Part shown: in pieces, positions 1 through 8,968 of the stretch
Layout: each line of letters starts with the position of its first letter
Numbering within the stretch: the first letter of the stretch is position 1
Position numbers and translations under genes: made by a program
The notes under the pieces: model-generated
What the model was told of the DNA's origin: nothing
The model's input: only the letters and a program-made list of their open reading frames with translations
Databases searched by the model: none
Assembly: GCA_964406375.1 (NCBI GenBank)
Contig: CAYORM010000034.1
Span: 1 to 32,158, forward strand
DNA from: CAYORM01 sp964406375
GTDB lineage: Bacteria; Pseudomonadota; Alphaproteobacteria; DSM-16000; Inquilinaceae
DNA length: 32,158 bases
Direction of reading: 5' to 3'

Positions 1-568
<568 letters not shown>

Positions 569-774
569 CGAAACCTCAGAAATCCGCGGAGCGCGAGAAG
601 GGCGCCGCCGTCACGTGGTCCCGTCGCGGGGCGCTGTCAACGCACACAGACCCTTCGCTCCGGCAGTCATGCCGGTGCGGCAGAACCCACGGCCGCGGAC
701 CATAACCGAAGCCGAAGCAGCCGGCCAGTGACGCGCGACACTGCTGTACGAAGCCGTCACCCGTGGGCGGACGG
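569..774. other. Intergenic region upstream of secA
   Basis: This 206-base gap should hold the secA promoter and leader. I see no convincing -35/-10 pair, no strong terminator hairpin with a T run, and no small ORF with a ribosome binding site. Open frames crossing it are low-complexity shadows of the GC-rich sequence. Confidence 0.4.
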
Positions 775-1374
775 TCAGCGGACCAGCCGGCAGCAGCCTT
801 CGAGCAGCATGCCGCTCGGCAGCATCAGCGTCATCGCATAGGGATAATCGAGGTCGGACATGCCGTCGCTGCACTGGCGACGGTCCATGAGGGCGAGGCC
901 GGCGCCGCCGCCACGATGCAGACGCATCGCCTGCGGCCACCAGCGGCCCTCGGCCGGTCGCCGCTCGCCGGCGGTGAAGCGCAGCTCGCCACCCTGCGGC
1001 GTGCCGAAGATTGCGGCGCCGCCGGCCAGCGACAGGCTCCAGAACGGTTCGGTGCCGGCGCAACTCAGGCGCTCCGGCGTCACATAGCGTCCCGCAACCC
1101 AGCCGGTCGTGCCACGCCACACCACCTCACGCCAGAGCGTCGAGCCGGTCTGCTCGGTGGCCCCGGTGGTGCGCAGCCCGATCGCATCGGGCGGGATGCG
1201 GTCGAGGATCTGCGAGGCGGCGGAGGGCGCGGCCCGCAGGTTGAGAACGTCATGCGCGCCGACGCCGGTGACCATCAGGAGCTCCTGCGCCGCGGCCGGC
1301 AGGGCGGCCACGGTCACGAGCACCAGCGCCAGTGCGATCCGGCGCAGCGCGGCCATCGGCTTGCGGCTCCGCAT
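775..1374 (-). CDS. Exported SH3-domain protein with COG3650-like C-terminus
   Basis: The predicted protein has 199 residues. It begins with a signal peptide of about 30 residues (MRSRKPMAALRRIALALVLV, ending ALPAAAQ), so it should be periplasmic or surface-associated. Residues from about 32 to 100 look like a bacterial SH3 (SH3_3) domain, with VLNLRAAPSA near the start and TTGWVAGRYV near the end. The C-terminal part carries GTEPFWSLSL and a glycine-rich beta region, resembling the uncharacterised COG3650 type of domain. Three cysteines in that part (CAGTEP, RQCSDG, GCCRL) could form disulfides. The ATG at 1374 is chosen because it starts the signal peptide and follows a GGGAGGAGG ribosome binding site; a longer reading frame upstream has no such support. 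The gene lies 71 bases after regA on the same strand. SH3_3 domains commonly bind peptidoglycan peptides, so cell-wall association is plausible but inferred. Confidence 0.8.
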   Translation of the reverse strand: MRSRKPMAALRRIALALVLVTVAALPAAAQELLMVTGVGAHDVLNLRAAPSAASQILDRIPPDAIGLRTTGATEQTGSTLWREVVWRGTTGWVAGRYVTPERLSCAGTEPFWSLSLAGGAAIFGTPQGGELRFTAGERRPAEGRWWPQAMRLHRGGGAGLALMDRRQCSDGMSDLDYPYAMTLMLPSGMLLEGCCRLVR

Positions 1375-1445
1375 TCTCGCCTCCTCCCCCCTCAGACGCT
1401 GGCTCTGTGACGCTGCCCCTGGATGATGGTCGCGCAGATGCCGGA

Positions 1446-2024
1446 TCAGCTCCGCGGCGCGTGCTTGTTGAGGATCCGTTGCAGCGTCCGGCGATGCATC
1501 CGCAACCGCCGCGCTGTCTCCGAGACGTTGCGGTCGCACTGCTCAAACACGCGCTGGATGTGCTCCCACCGCACCCGGTCGGCTGACATCGGCAGCTCGG
1601 GCGGCGGCGGCAGCGGCTTGTCGGGGCGCGCCTCGAGCGCCGCGGCGATCTGGTCGGCATCGGCCGGTTTGGCGAGATAATCGACGGCACCGGCCTTCAC
1701 CGCGGCGACCGCCGTCGCGATGTTGCCGTAGCCGGTCAGCATGATCACCCGGCACTCGGGACGCGCGGCGCGCAGCACCGGCACGATGTCGAGCCCGTTG
1801 CCGTCCCCCAGCCGCAAATCGAGCACGGCGAAGGCCGGCGCCACCTGCTGGGCGAGCAGAAGGCCGGCCGCCAGGCTGTCGGCAGTGGCGACGGCATAGC
1901 CGCGCTTTTCCATCGCGCGTGCCAGTCGCGTCCGGAAGGCCGTGTCGTCATCGACGATCAGCAGGCTGTTTTCGGCGCCGGGGGCTGGCAGCGCGGGGAC
2001 GGCGGAATCCGCGATCGTCGTCAT
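1446..2024 (-). CDS. regA: RegA/PrrA/ActR-type redox response regulator
   Basis: This DNA-binding response regulator is the partner of the adjacent RegB-type kinase. In alphaproteobacteria such pairs adjust respiration, photosynthesis, nitrogen and carbon metabolism genes to redox state. The 192 residues hold a receiver domain (about 20-130) with acidic pocket D25-D27, phosphoacceptor D69 in VLDLRLGDGNGLD, T97 and K119. A proline-rich linker follows (about 137-145), and then a Fis-type helix-turn-helix at about 166-187 (NVSETARRLRMHRRTLQRIL), which is nearly invariant in the RegA family. The length matches the family (about 180-190). It starts five bases after the regB stop codon, so the two are almost certainly co-transcribed and translationally linked. 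Confidence in the family is high; the target genes cannot be read from this window. Confidence 0.95.
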   Translation of the reverse strand: MTTIADSAVPALPAPGAENSLLIVDDDTAFRTRLARAMEKRGYAVATADSLAAGLLLAQQVAPAFAVLDLRLGDGNGLDIVPVLRAARPECRVIMLTGYGNIATAVAAVKAGAVDYLAKPADADQIAAALEARPDKPLPPPPELPMSADRVRWEHIQRVFEQCDRNVSETARRLRMHRRTLQRILNKHAPRS

Positions 2025-2029
2025 GGTGA

Positions 2030-3361
2030 TTATCTTTGTACCCGGGCTTTCTCCACGAATCTATGCCTTGGCCATGCAATAACAACCTCGGCCCCGCCGC
2101 CGGGCCGATTGGCAAAGGCAAGACTGGCGCCGCCATGCTCGAGCAGCGCCGTCGCGATGAAGATGCCGAGCCCCATATGGTCGCTGTCTTCCGACCGGCC
2201 GGAGATGTAGGGCTCGCCGAGCCGCGCCAGCAGCCCGGGCGGAAACCCCGGACCGTCATCGGCGATCGCCAGCGTCACCCGCTTGTCGGTGTAACCGGCG
2301 GTGACGGTGACGCGGCTGCGGGCGAACTGCAGCGCGTTCTGGATCAGATTACCGAGACCGTGGATCAGCTCCGGCGTCCGGCGCAGCATCAGCACCGCCT
2401 CCTCCGTCCCGTCGGCGGGGTCGATCACGATGCGGTCGCCGGGGTCCAGATAGGCCTCGGCCGCGGCGGCGGCCAGCGCCGGCAGCGTCATGGTGGCGAA
2501 GGGGTCATCCATGTCCTGCGGCGGCCGCCGGGCGAGTTCGGTCAGGATCTCGCGGCACCGCCCGGCCTCCTGCAGCAGCAGGTCGAGATCGGCGGCGAGC
2601 GGGTTGCCGGGCTCGACCTCCGAACGCATTTCGCGGGCGATCAGCGCGATGGTGCCGAGCGGCGTGCCGAGCTGATGTGCCGCCGCCGCCGCGAGGCCGC
2701 CGACTGCCGAGAGCCGCTGCTCGCGGGCCAGAGCCATCTGCGTCGCCGACAGCGCATCGGCGATCTGGCGCGCCTCGGCCGAGACCCGCCAGACATAAAG
2801 GCCGATGAAGGCGATCGCGATCACCATGCCGGCCCACACGCCGATGCGGTGGACGAAGACGCCGGGCAGAGCGGGGATGCCGGGCAGCGGCCAGTGCCAG
2901 ACGGCGAGCAGCGAGACGCAGGCGAGCGCCAGCAGCGTCAGCCCGATCGTGCTGCGCGCCGACAGCAGCGTCGCCGAAACGGTCAGCGGCGCGAGCAGCA
3001 GAATCGCGAAGGGGTTGAACAGGCCGCCGGTCAGGTAGAGCAGCGCCGAGAGCTGGATGAGGTCATAGGCGAGATAGAGTGCCGTGTCGCGCTCGCCGAG
3101 GCGGATCCGCGCCCGGCCCTGGACGAGGGCGGCGAGGTTGAGCAGCGCCGAGGTTGCCGTGATGGCGAGTGCCGGCCAGAGCGGCAGCGCGTAGCCGAGC
3201 CCGAAATGGACGAACAGGATGGTCGCAAGCTGGCCCGCGACGGCGACCCAGCGGATGCGGATCAGCGTCGTCTGGTTGACCCGGACATGCGAGGCGCGTG
3301 GGGCGAAGCCGCCGCCTTCGCTCTCCTCGGCTGCCGGTGGGACGAAGGTCGGATCGGACAT
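2030..3361 (-). CDS. regB: RegB/PrrB/ActS-type redox sensor histidine kinase
   Basis: This is a membrane sensor kinase of 443 residues. The N-terminal half has about six membrane segments (about 35-195). Between them lies GGLFNPF at residues 112-118, the quinone-interaction motif (GGxxNPF) known for RegB. The H-box AAHQLGTPLGTI carries H229 as the phosphorylated histidine. C269 in GRCREIL sits where RegB has its redox-active cysteine. An N-box (GNLIQNALQFA, about 337-347), DDGPGF (368-373) and GLGI (397-400) complete the ATP-binding domain. The gene is directly upstream of regA on the same strand. Quinone and cysteine redox sensing is established for the family; that it holds here is inferred from the conserved motifs. 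The ATG at 3361 lacks a strong ribosome binding site but gives a normal family N-terminus. Confidence 0.95.
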   Translation of the reverse strand: MSDPTFVPPAAEESEGGGFAPRASHVRVNQTTLIRIRWVAVAGQLATILFVHFGLGYALPLWPALAITATSALLNLAALVQGRARIRLGERDTALYLAYDLIQLSALLYLTGGLFNPFAILLLAPLTVSATLLSARSTIGLTLLALACVSLLAVWHWPLPGIPALPGVFVHRIGVWAGMVIAIAFIGLYVWRVSAEARQIADALSATQMALAREQRLSAVGGLAAAAAHQLGTPLGTIALIAREMRSEVEPGNPLAADLDLLLQEAGRCREILTELARRPPQDMDDPFATMTLPALAAAAAEAYLDPGDRIVIDPADGTEEAVLMLRRTPELIHGLGNLIQNALQFARSRVTVTAGYTDKRVTLAIADDGPGFPPGLLARLGEPYISGRSEDSDHMGLGIFIATALLEHGGASLAFANRPGGGAEVVIAWPRHRFVEKARVQR

Positions 3362-3406
3362 CGGCCTGTGACCTGCAGCGGGTGACGGGCTGGGCGCCGC
3401 GGCAGC

Positions 3407-3898
3407 TTACCAGCCGGCACCCTCCAGGAGCGAGCCCGCGCCCCGCACCGGCACTGCCCGCTCGCCGCCCCCCGGCGTCTCGACCCACGCCGTGCCGCGC
3501 AGCTCCCAGTCGAGGTCGGCGGCGCCGTCGAGAACCGCCAGCATCTGGCGCGCCATGGCCAGCCAGGTGCTGTCGAGCCACACCGTGACACGCGCATCGC
3601 CATAGGGAGGCAGGGTGAAGGGGCGCTCCACCCGGCCGCGCCCGAACTCCGTCCCGTCGATGCGCAATTCGACGGTCATGTCGCGCACGGCCATCATGCT
3701 CCCGCCCCGGTTCTCGACATCGACCAGCGCCTGCCAGCGCTGACCGGCGGGGCCCGGCGCGGGCACGAGATCGGCGAGCTCGACCGTCACCTCGCCCGGC
3801 AGACCGGGCAGCGTGCAGCCGGACAGAAGGCCGGCGGCCGAGGCAAGAACGGCAAGGGCGGCTGCGGCCACCGTTCGCCGGCGGGTGATCGCAGGCAC
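3407..3898 (-). CDS. Putative lipoprotein, LEA14-like / water-stress type
   Basis: The protein has 163 residues, with a lipoprotein signal peptide: positive n-region TRRR, a hydrophobic stretch, and lipobox LLSGC with the acylated Cys at residue 28. The mature part of about 136 residues is mostly beta. It has an ALVDVENRGG pattern followed by a hydrophobic strand series (MTVELRIDGTEFG, then a proline/aromatic turn). This is the pattern seen in LEA type 2 (LEA14-like) domains, which are Ig-like folds often found in bacterial lipoproteins. I assign this by pattern only. The likely start is a GTG at 3898, with no strong ribosome binding site. It sits between the MscS channel gene (54 bases upstream) and regB (45 bases downstream) on the same strand and may be co-transcribed with them. 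Its role is unknown. Confidence 0.72.
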   Translation of the reverse strand: MPAITRRRTVAAAALAVLASAAGLLSGCTLPGLPGEVTVELADLVPAPGPAGQRWQALVDVENRGGSMMAVRDMTVELRIDGTEFGRGRVERPFTLPPYGDARVTVWLDSTWLAMARQMLAVLDGAADLDWELRGTAWVETPGGGERAVPVRGAGSLLEGAGW

Positions 3899-3952
3899 GG
3901 GCAGGCTCTTCGCGTCGTCTCGAGGGTCCGCAGCCTGGGCGCGCAGTATGAC

Positions 3953-6244
3953 CTAGGCGTGGCGCCCCTGCGGTGCCGGCTCGGGCGCCTCTCCGGCCGG
4001 TGGCGTCTCGCCGCCGGGGCCGAGGACCGAGATGCGCGGCAGGGCGACGCGGATGCCCGCGGCATCGAAACGGCCCTTGAGGCGGCGGTTGAACTCGCGC
4101 CCGACGCTCCATTGTCGCAGCGGTTTGGTCTTGAGGGCGGCGATCACGACGACACCGTCGGATGCGAATTGATCGACCCCCCAGATGTCGAGGCCGGCGA
4201 GCATGTCGCATCCATAGCGAGGGTCCGACTGCATCTCCGCACCGACCTTGCGCATCAGCGCCATCGCGGCGTCGATATCGGTGGCATAGTCGAGGCTGAG
4301 CTTGACCGTATAGACGCCGTAGTCGCGCGAGCGGTTCTTCAGCGCCTTGATCTGGCTGAAGGGGATGGAGTGCAGCGCCCCATCGGCGTCGCGGATCCGC
4401 ACGGTGCGGATCGTCAGCGCCTCCACCACTCCGGCGCGGTCTCCGGTATCGATCACGTCGCCGATCGCGATGGTATCCTCGAACAGGATGAACATGCCGG
4501 TGATCACGTCCTGCACGAGCTGCTGCGATCCGAAGCCGATGGCGAGGCCGACGACGCCGGCGCCAGCGAGCAGCGGCGTCACATCGACGCCGAGATTCGC
4601 CAGCACCGCGATCACGGTGATCACAGAGAGCGCGACGAACACGATGTTGCGCAGCAGCGGCAGCAGCGTGCGGACGCGCGGATTTTGCGGCCGCACGCGC
4701 CCGCGCTGGTCGACGGGCGAGAGCGCCATCTCGATGCCGGCATCGGCGAGCACCCAGATCATCCAGCCGACGAGGAAGGCGAGGAGGATGGTCATCGCCC
4801 GGCCGGAAACGGCGCGTCCTGCCTCGGTCTGCAGCCAGCGTCCCGCCTCGAAGCCCCAGATGTCGAGGCAGAGGATGCAGAGCAGCGCGAAGAGCAGCAC
4901 CTGGATGGCGATGCGCCAGGCGGCGATGAATCGCGCGAGGATCGGCGCGCCATAGCGCCCCCGGCGGCGGATCGACCGGGCCGCCGAGCGGGCCAGCACC
5001 CCGTCGACCAGTGCCGAGGCGGACAGGCCGACGATCAGCACCAGCACCGTCAGCACCGCCGTGACGATGAAATCGCCGCCGCGGAGATTCAGCAGCCGCC
5101 CCATCAGGCTGGCCAGCATGAACAGCGTGCCGAGGATGTGCCAGTTGCGCGCGAGCAGGTAGACAGCGCCGCGGATCGGCGCGGGCAGGTCGGGGATGTC
5201 CGAGGCCGCGCGGTGGCTGCGCAGGATCAGCGACCGCACCGGCAGGCGGTAGCGCAGCATGACAGCGACGGCGAATCCGCCGATCGCGATGTCGAGCAGC
5301 AGCGCGGCGACATCGGCGAAATCCTGCCCGAGCACCGCGGCGACATCCGGGTTGCGCAGCGCGGCGCTGGCCAGCGTCGCTGCGGTGAAGCGGCCGATCC
5401 AGGGCGCGATCCGCAGCCGCGCATAGCCGACCTTGCGCCAGCCGCGTGTCGGCCCCAGCAGCATCAGCGCATGGGAGGCGAGCTCGCCCGCCGTCCAGCC
5501 GCCGATGACCGGCAGCGCGATGGCGAGGAAGAGGTGCGACCGCCCGGGTTCGTCCTCGGCGGTCGCGCTCCAGGCGAGCAGCGCCAGGACGGCGAGGAGG
5601 ATCGGCACCAGCGCCCATTCGAGCGCCGCCAGCACCCGCCAGGCGAGGGCCGGCCGTGTGCCCTCACGGCACCATCGCTCGAAATCGCGCCGCCGGCCGC
5701 GCACGACATGCAGGGCGACGTGCCCCAGTGCCGCCACTGCGGCGGCGGCGATCCAGCCGGGCGCGGCCCAGAGGATGAAGCGCTCGATGCCGTGGTCGAG
5801 GACGCCGTGGCGCCACCACCCCGCCACATCCTCGGCGGTGCCGTCGATCTTGCTGGCGAGCGGCGCGTGCAGCGCCTCTTCGGGGATGGTCTCGCCGAGC
5901 CGGGCGATCTCCTCGACCACGGTCGAGATCAGATCGCCGGGCGGCTCCATCGCCGGTTCGGCGGCGTCCGGCTCTGTGGCTTCGGCAGCGGAGGCGGTCG
6001 AGACGGGCGGCGGCATGCCGGCGGCAAGGGCGGTGCGCAGATCCTCCAGCGACCGCACCAGCGCCGCGCGGCTCTCGCTGTCCGTCAGAAGCGCAAGGAC
6101 ATGGTCGATCGCTGCCAGATCATCCGCGGGCGCGGCTACCGGCGGGGCCGGTGGATCCTGTGCCGCCGAGGGCGCTGCGCTCCCGAACAGCGCCGTGAGC
6201 GCCAGGAGCATGGTCGCAAACACGTGCTTCAGGCGGTGCGGCAC
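3953..6244 (-). CDS. Large MscS-family mechanosensitive ion channel (YbiO-like)
   Basis: The predicted protein of 763 residues has an N-terminal signal-like segment (LLALTALFGSAAPSAAQ), a periplasmic helical region rich in Ala/Pro/Glu to about residue 150, and about ten membrane helices. The MscS core follows. The pore-lining helix shows the Gly/Ala pattern LLAGAGVVGLAIGFGSQQLV, followed by FILFEDTIAIGDVI and the beta domain signature IPFSQIKALKNRSRDY. The size is like E. coli YbiO rather than small MscS. Such channels open under membrane tension and release solutes during hypo-osmotic shock. I chose the GTG at 6244 because GGAGGAGG lies 8 bases ahead of it; an ATG at 6211 is an alternative that would shorten the n-region of the signal. 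The same frame stays open far upstream through cobT, but that part is antisense-quality noise. Confidence 0.92.
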   Translation of the reverse strand: MPHRLKHVFATMLLALTALFGSAAPSAAQDPPAPPVAAPADDLAAIDHVLALLTDSESRAALVRSLEDLRTALAAGMPPPVSTASAAEATEPDAAEPAMEPPGDLISTVVEEIARLGETIPEEALHAPLASKIDGTAEDVAGWWRHGVLDHGIERFILWAAPGWIAAAAVAALGHVALHVVRGRRRDFERWCREGTRPALAWRVLAALEWALVPILLAVLALLAWSATAEDEPGRSHLFLAIALPVIGGWTAGELASHALMLLGPTRGWRKVGYARLRIAPWIGRFTAATLASAALRNPDVAAVLGQDFADVAALLLDIAIGGFAVAVMLRYRLPVRSLILRSHRAASDIPDLPAPIRGAVYLLARNWHILGTLFMLASLMGRLLNLRGGDFIVTAVLTVLVLIVGLSASALVDGVLARSAARSIRRRGRYGAPILARFIAAWRIAIQVLLFALLCILCLDIWGFEAGRWLQTEAGRAVSGRAMTILLAFLVGWMIWVLADAGIEMALSPVDQRGRVRPQNPRVRTLLPLLRNIVFVALSVITVIAVLANLGVDVTPLLAGAGVVGLAIGFGSQQLVQDVITGMFILFEDTIAIGDVIDTGDRAGVVEALTIRTVRIRDADGALHSIPFSQIKALKNRSRDYGVYTVKLSLDYATDIDAAMALMRKVGAEMQSDPRYGCDMLAGLDIWGVDQFASDGVVVIAALKTKPLRQWSVGREFNRRLKGRFDAAGIRVALPRISVLGPGGETPPAGEAPEPAPQGRHA

Positions 6245-6252
6245 CGGCCCTT

Positions 6253-6260
6253 CCTCCTCC
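6253..6260 (-). promoter_or_regulatory. Shine-Dalgarno that decides the GTG start of the MscS-like gene
   Basis: On the minus strand this reads GGAGGAGG, ending 8 bases before the GTG at 6244. No comparable site precedes the ATG at 6211. Confidence 0.65.
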
Positions 6261-6384
6261 CTGACTTCCGATCGACCCCCCGCATGCCCGGAGCAACCGG
6301 TGAGCACCTGCGGCACCCGGCCGACGATAGCGCAGCTTCGGCCGGCGCGGGCAGGCGGCCTGCGCGTTCGGCGGGACAGCGCGT

Positions 6385-7425
6385 TCAGCCGCCGGCGTCG
6401 CTGACGCCGGCCTCCTCGAAGGTTGCCATGCCGGCATGGCAGGCGGCCGCCGCCTTGACGATCGGGATCGCCAGCGCCGCGCCCGATGCCTCGCCGAGGC
6501 GCATGCCAAGATCGAGGATCGGACGGCGGCCCAGCCGGTCGAGGAGCCGGCGATGCCCCGGCTCGGCCGAGCAGTGGGCGATCTCGCAATGGTCGAGCGC
6601 GCCGGGGTCGATTGCGGCCAGCACCGCGGCGGCGGCGGTGCAGGTGAAGCCGTCGAGCAGCACCGGCACCCGTGCCATACGGGCGGCCATCACCGCGCCG
6701 ACGATCGCGGCCAGCTCGGCACCGCCGAGGCAGCGCAGCACCTCGAAGGGATCGGTGAGGGCAGGGCGATTGGTCTCCACCGCCTGCGCGACGGCCGCGA
6801 TCTTGCGGTCGAGCGCGTCGCCCGCGACGCCGGTGCCGGGCCCGGTCCAGTCCGTGGCGGCGCCGCCGAACAAGGCGAGCGCCATCGCCGCACCGGCGGT
6901 CGTGTTGCCGATCCCCATCTCGCCGAGGCAGAGAAGGTCGACCCCCGGCTCGACCGCCATCATCCCGTAGGCCATGGCACGGGCGCAGTCCGCCTCGCTC
7001 ATCGCCGGGCCGAGGGTGAAATCGGCGGTCGGCCGGTCGAGCTCCATCTCGTAGACGCGCAGATCGCTGTCGGCAGCCCGGCAGAGCTGATTGACCGCGG
7101 CGCCGCCGGCGATGAAGTTCTGCACCATCTGCGCCGTCACCGCGACCGGATAGGCGGAGACGTTGCGGGCCACCGCGACGCCGTGATTGCCGGCGAAGAC
7201 GGCGACGCGAGGATGATTGACCGCCGGCGGGTGGCGCCCCTGCCAGGTAGCGAGCCAGATCGCCAGCGCCTCGAGCCGGCCGAGCGCGCCGGGCGGCTTG
7301 GTAAGCCGGGCGTCGCGTCTGCGCGTCGCCTCGGCTGCCTCCAGGTCGGGGCCGGGGAAGGCGGAGACGATACGCCGCATCTCGTCGAGCGATGGGGCAG
7401 CGGAGGAGGCCGGACCGGCAGTCAT
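6385..7425 (-). CDS. cobT: Nicotinate-nucleotide--dimethylbenzimidazole phosphoribosyltransferase
   Basis: CobT transfers phosphoribose from nicotinate mononucleotide to the lower-ligand base, usually 5,6-dimethylbenzimidazole, making alpha-ribazole phosphate for the nucleotide loop of cobalamin. The 346 residues show the family landmarks in order: LTKPPGALGRLE near residue 45, VFAGNHGVA, AYPVAVTAQMVQNFI, the phosphate loop MGIGNTTAGAA, and GMRLGEASGAALA, where E312 matches the catalytic glutamate. The length is typical of CobT. The ATG at 7425 gives a normal N-terminus, although its ribosome binding site is weak. It is divergent from cobS across 72 bases, so the two halves of nucleotide-loop assembly share a control region. 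The end is 140 bases before the MscS-like gene on the same strand. Confidence 0.95.
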   Translation of the reverse strand: MTAGPASSAAPSLDEMRRIVSAFPGPDLEAAEATRRRDARLTKPPGALGRLEALAIWLATWQGRHPPAVNHPRVAVFAGNHGVAVARNVSAYPVAVTAQMVQNFIAGGAAVNQLCRAADSDLRVYEMELDRPTADFTLGPAMSEADCARAMAYGMMAVEPGVDLLCLGEMGIGNTTAGAAMALALFGGAATDWTGPGTGVAGDALDRKIAAVAQAVETNRPALTDPFEVLRCLGGAELAAIVGAVMAARMARVPVLLDGFTCTAAAAVLAAIDPGALDHCEIAHCSAEPGHRRLLDRLGRRPILDLGMRLGEASGAALAIPIVKAAAACHAGMATFEEAGVSDAGG

Positions 7426-7497
7426 GGGCGGGGCTCGTCTGGGCACGGGGCAGGCGGCTTGCCGGCCGCCACCGCAGCGGTGTAGCCCTGGCAGACG

Positions 7498-8253
7498 ATG
7501 CTCGCCAGCCTTCCGGGCCGTCTCCTCGACGATCTGCGGATCGCCGCCGTCTTCCTGACACGGCTGCCGGTGCCGTGGCCGCGCGCCGCTTCGGCCGCCG
7601 ATCTGGCGCGCGCCATGCGGCTTTTCCCGGTGGTCGGGTTCGGGCTCGGCCTCGCCGCCGCCGCCATGCAGGCGGTGGGGCTGGCGCTCGGGCTGCCGCC
7701 GCTGGCGGCGGCTGCGCTGGCCCTGGCCGCCCTCGCCCTTCTGACCGGCGGATTGCACGAGGACGGGCTCGCCGACACGGCAGACGGGATCGGCGCGCGG
7801 GCAGACCGGGCCCGCAGCCTTGCCATCATGCGCGACAGCCGCATCGGCGCCCATGGCGCGCTGGCGCTGCTGCTGGTGCTGCTGCTGCGCGCCGCGGCGC
7901 TGGCTGCGGCCGAACCCGCCTGGCTCGTCTTGCCCGCCGCGGAAGCCGCCGGACGGGCGGCGGCGCCGGCGCTGATGGCCGCGCTGCCGCCGGCGCGGGC
8001 GGACGGGCTCGCGGCGACGACGGGGCGGGTGCCTGCCGCGTCGGCGCTCGTCGCCGGCGGGCTGGCGCTTCTCGCACTGTTGGTGGCGCTGCCGACGGGG
8101 CGCGCCCTTCTTGCCGGCGTTTTCGCCGCGGCAGTGGTGGCCGGGCTTGGCGTGATCGCGCGGCGGCGGTTGGGCGGCCAGACGGGTGATGTCGCCGGCG
8201 CCGCGATCCTGCTGGCCGCGACCGCGGTGCTGCTGGTGGCCGCTATGCGATGA
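7498..8253 (+). CDS. cobS: Adenosylcobinamide-GDP ribazoletransferase (cobalamin synthase)
   Basis: CobS is an integral membrane enzyme that joins adenosylcobinamide-GDP to alpha-ribazole (or its phosphate), the last assembly step of the cobalamin nucleotide loop. The 251 residues start with an AVFLTRLPVPWP block and show the conserved acidic motif DGLADTADG at 89-97, followed by MRDSRIGAHG at 111-120. The remainder consists of Ala/Leu/Val-rich membrane helices, with a final segment GDVAGAAILLAATAVLLVAA. Length and motif order match the family. The ATG at 7498 has no clear Shine-Dalgarno. The last codons overlap the next gene by four bases (ATGA at 8250-8253), so both are translated from one message. 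No cobalamin riboswitch is visible in the short divergent gap. Confidence 0.95.
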   Translation: MLASLPGRLLDDLRIAAVFLTRLPVPWPRAASAADLARAMRLFPVVGFGLGLAAAAMQAVGLALGLPPLAAAALALAALALLTGGLHEDGLADTADGIGARADRARSLAIMRDSRIGAHGALALLLVLLLRAAALAAAEPAWLVLPAAEAAGRAAAPALMAALPPARADGLAATTGRVPAASALVAGGLALLALLVALPTGRALLAGVFAAAVVAGLGVIARRRLGGQTGDVAGAAILLAATAVLLVAAMR

Positions 8254-8927
8254 CGCGTCCGGTGATGACGGGACCGGCAGCACCGGGATGGTACTGGGTG
8301 CGACACGCGCCGGTGCGCAACCCCGACGGCCTGATCTATGGCCGGCTCGACTTCGACGCCGATCTCACAGACGGGGCGGCGCTCGAGGCGGCGGCGGCGC
8401 TGCTGCCGCGCGGCGCGCTGTGGGTCGAAAGTCCGCTGCGCCGCGCCCGCCAGACCGGAGCCGCGCTGCGGGCGATAGTGGACGAATCGGCCGCGGCTGT
8501 TGTCGAGCCCGATTTCGCCGAACAGCATCTCGGCGACTGGCAGGGCCGGGTGGCACGGGAGATCTATGCCGCCTATCCGGGCGACCATCCGTTCTGGCGG
8601 CGGCCGGCCGCCACCGCCCCGCCGGGCGGCGAGAGTTTCTCGGCGATGGCGGCGCGCGTGCGGGCGGCCATCCTGCGGATAGCGGCCGCACCGATGCTAT
8701 TCGACGGGGCGTCGGCGGATCGCGACGGTGTCGGTGACGGGACCGGCCGGCCCGTCATCATCGTCGCCCATGCCGGGCCAATCCGAGTCGCCATGGCGAC
8801 GGCGCGCGGCCTCGACGATGAGGCGGCGCTGGCATTGGCCGTACCGCCGCTCTCGGTCACCATGCTCCCCGTTCCGGCGCCACCGCGGCCTGCGCCTCGG
8901 AACGGACTCAATGCCGGGCCATTCTGA
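8250..8927 (+). CDS. Histidine phosphatase family protein, probable alpha-ribazole phosphatase (CobC-like)
   Basis: This 225-residue member of the phosphoglycerate-mutase-like superfamily has the phosphorylated histidine H19 in VRHAPV, YGRLDFDADLT, SPLRRARQTG, the acid residue E91 in AEQHLGDWQG, and the second catalytic histidine H174 in IVAHAGPIR. Its start overlaps the cobS stop by four bases. This context strongly suggests it removes the 5'-phosphate from alpha-ribazole phosphate or from adenosylcobalamin phosphate, completing the CobT/CobS pathway. The motif RHAPV replaces the common RHGET/RHGQT, which is seen in cobalamin-associated members. The C-terminal 15 residues are Pro/Ala-rich and probably disordered. 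The fold assignment is firm; the substrate is inferred from neighbours. Confidence 0.85.
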   Translation: MTRPVMTGPAAPGWYWVRHAPVRNPDGLIYGRLDFDADLTDGAALEAAAALLPRGALWVESPLRRARQTGAALRAIVDESAAAVVEPDFAEQHLGDWQGRVAREIYAAYPGDHPFWRRPAATAPPGGESFSAMAARVRAAILRIAAAPMLFDGASADRDGVGDGTGRPVIIVAHAGPIRVAMATARGLDDEAALALAVPPLSVTMLPVPAPPRPAPRNGLNAGPF

Positions 8928-8968
8928 TGACGCAGCCGCGGTTCCGCTCCAGGAGGGAGACACGTCCG

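Noticed and set aside
2036..3385. Long plus-strand open frame opposite regB
   Set aside because: It is an antisense shadow of GC-rich codons: the translation is rich in Arg, Gly, Asp and Gln runs, has no recognisable domain, and covers all RegB motifs on the other strand.
3959..6970. 1000-codon plus-strand open frame opposite the MscS-like gene
   Set aside because: Low-complexity Asp/Arg/His-rich translation, no ribosome binding site, and complete overlap with well-supported minus-strand genes.
7426..7497. Possible cobalamin riboswitch between cobT and cobS
   Set aside because: The gap is only 72 bases and lacks the conserved B12 box and core helices; it holds just a six-base-pair hairpin (7453-7470).
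6245..7561. In-frame upstream extension of the MscS-like gene through cobT
   Set aside because: The extra part is a shifted-frame reading of cobT with Arg-rich noise; the strong Shine-Dalgarno at 6253-6260 marks the real start.
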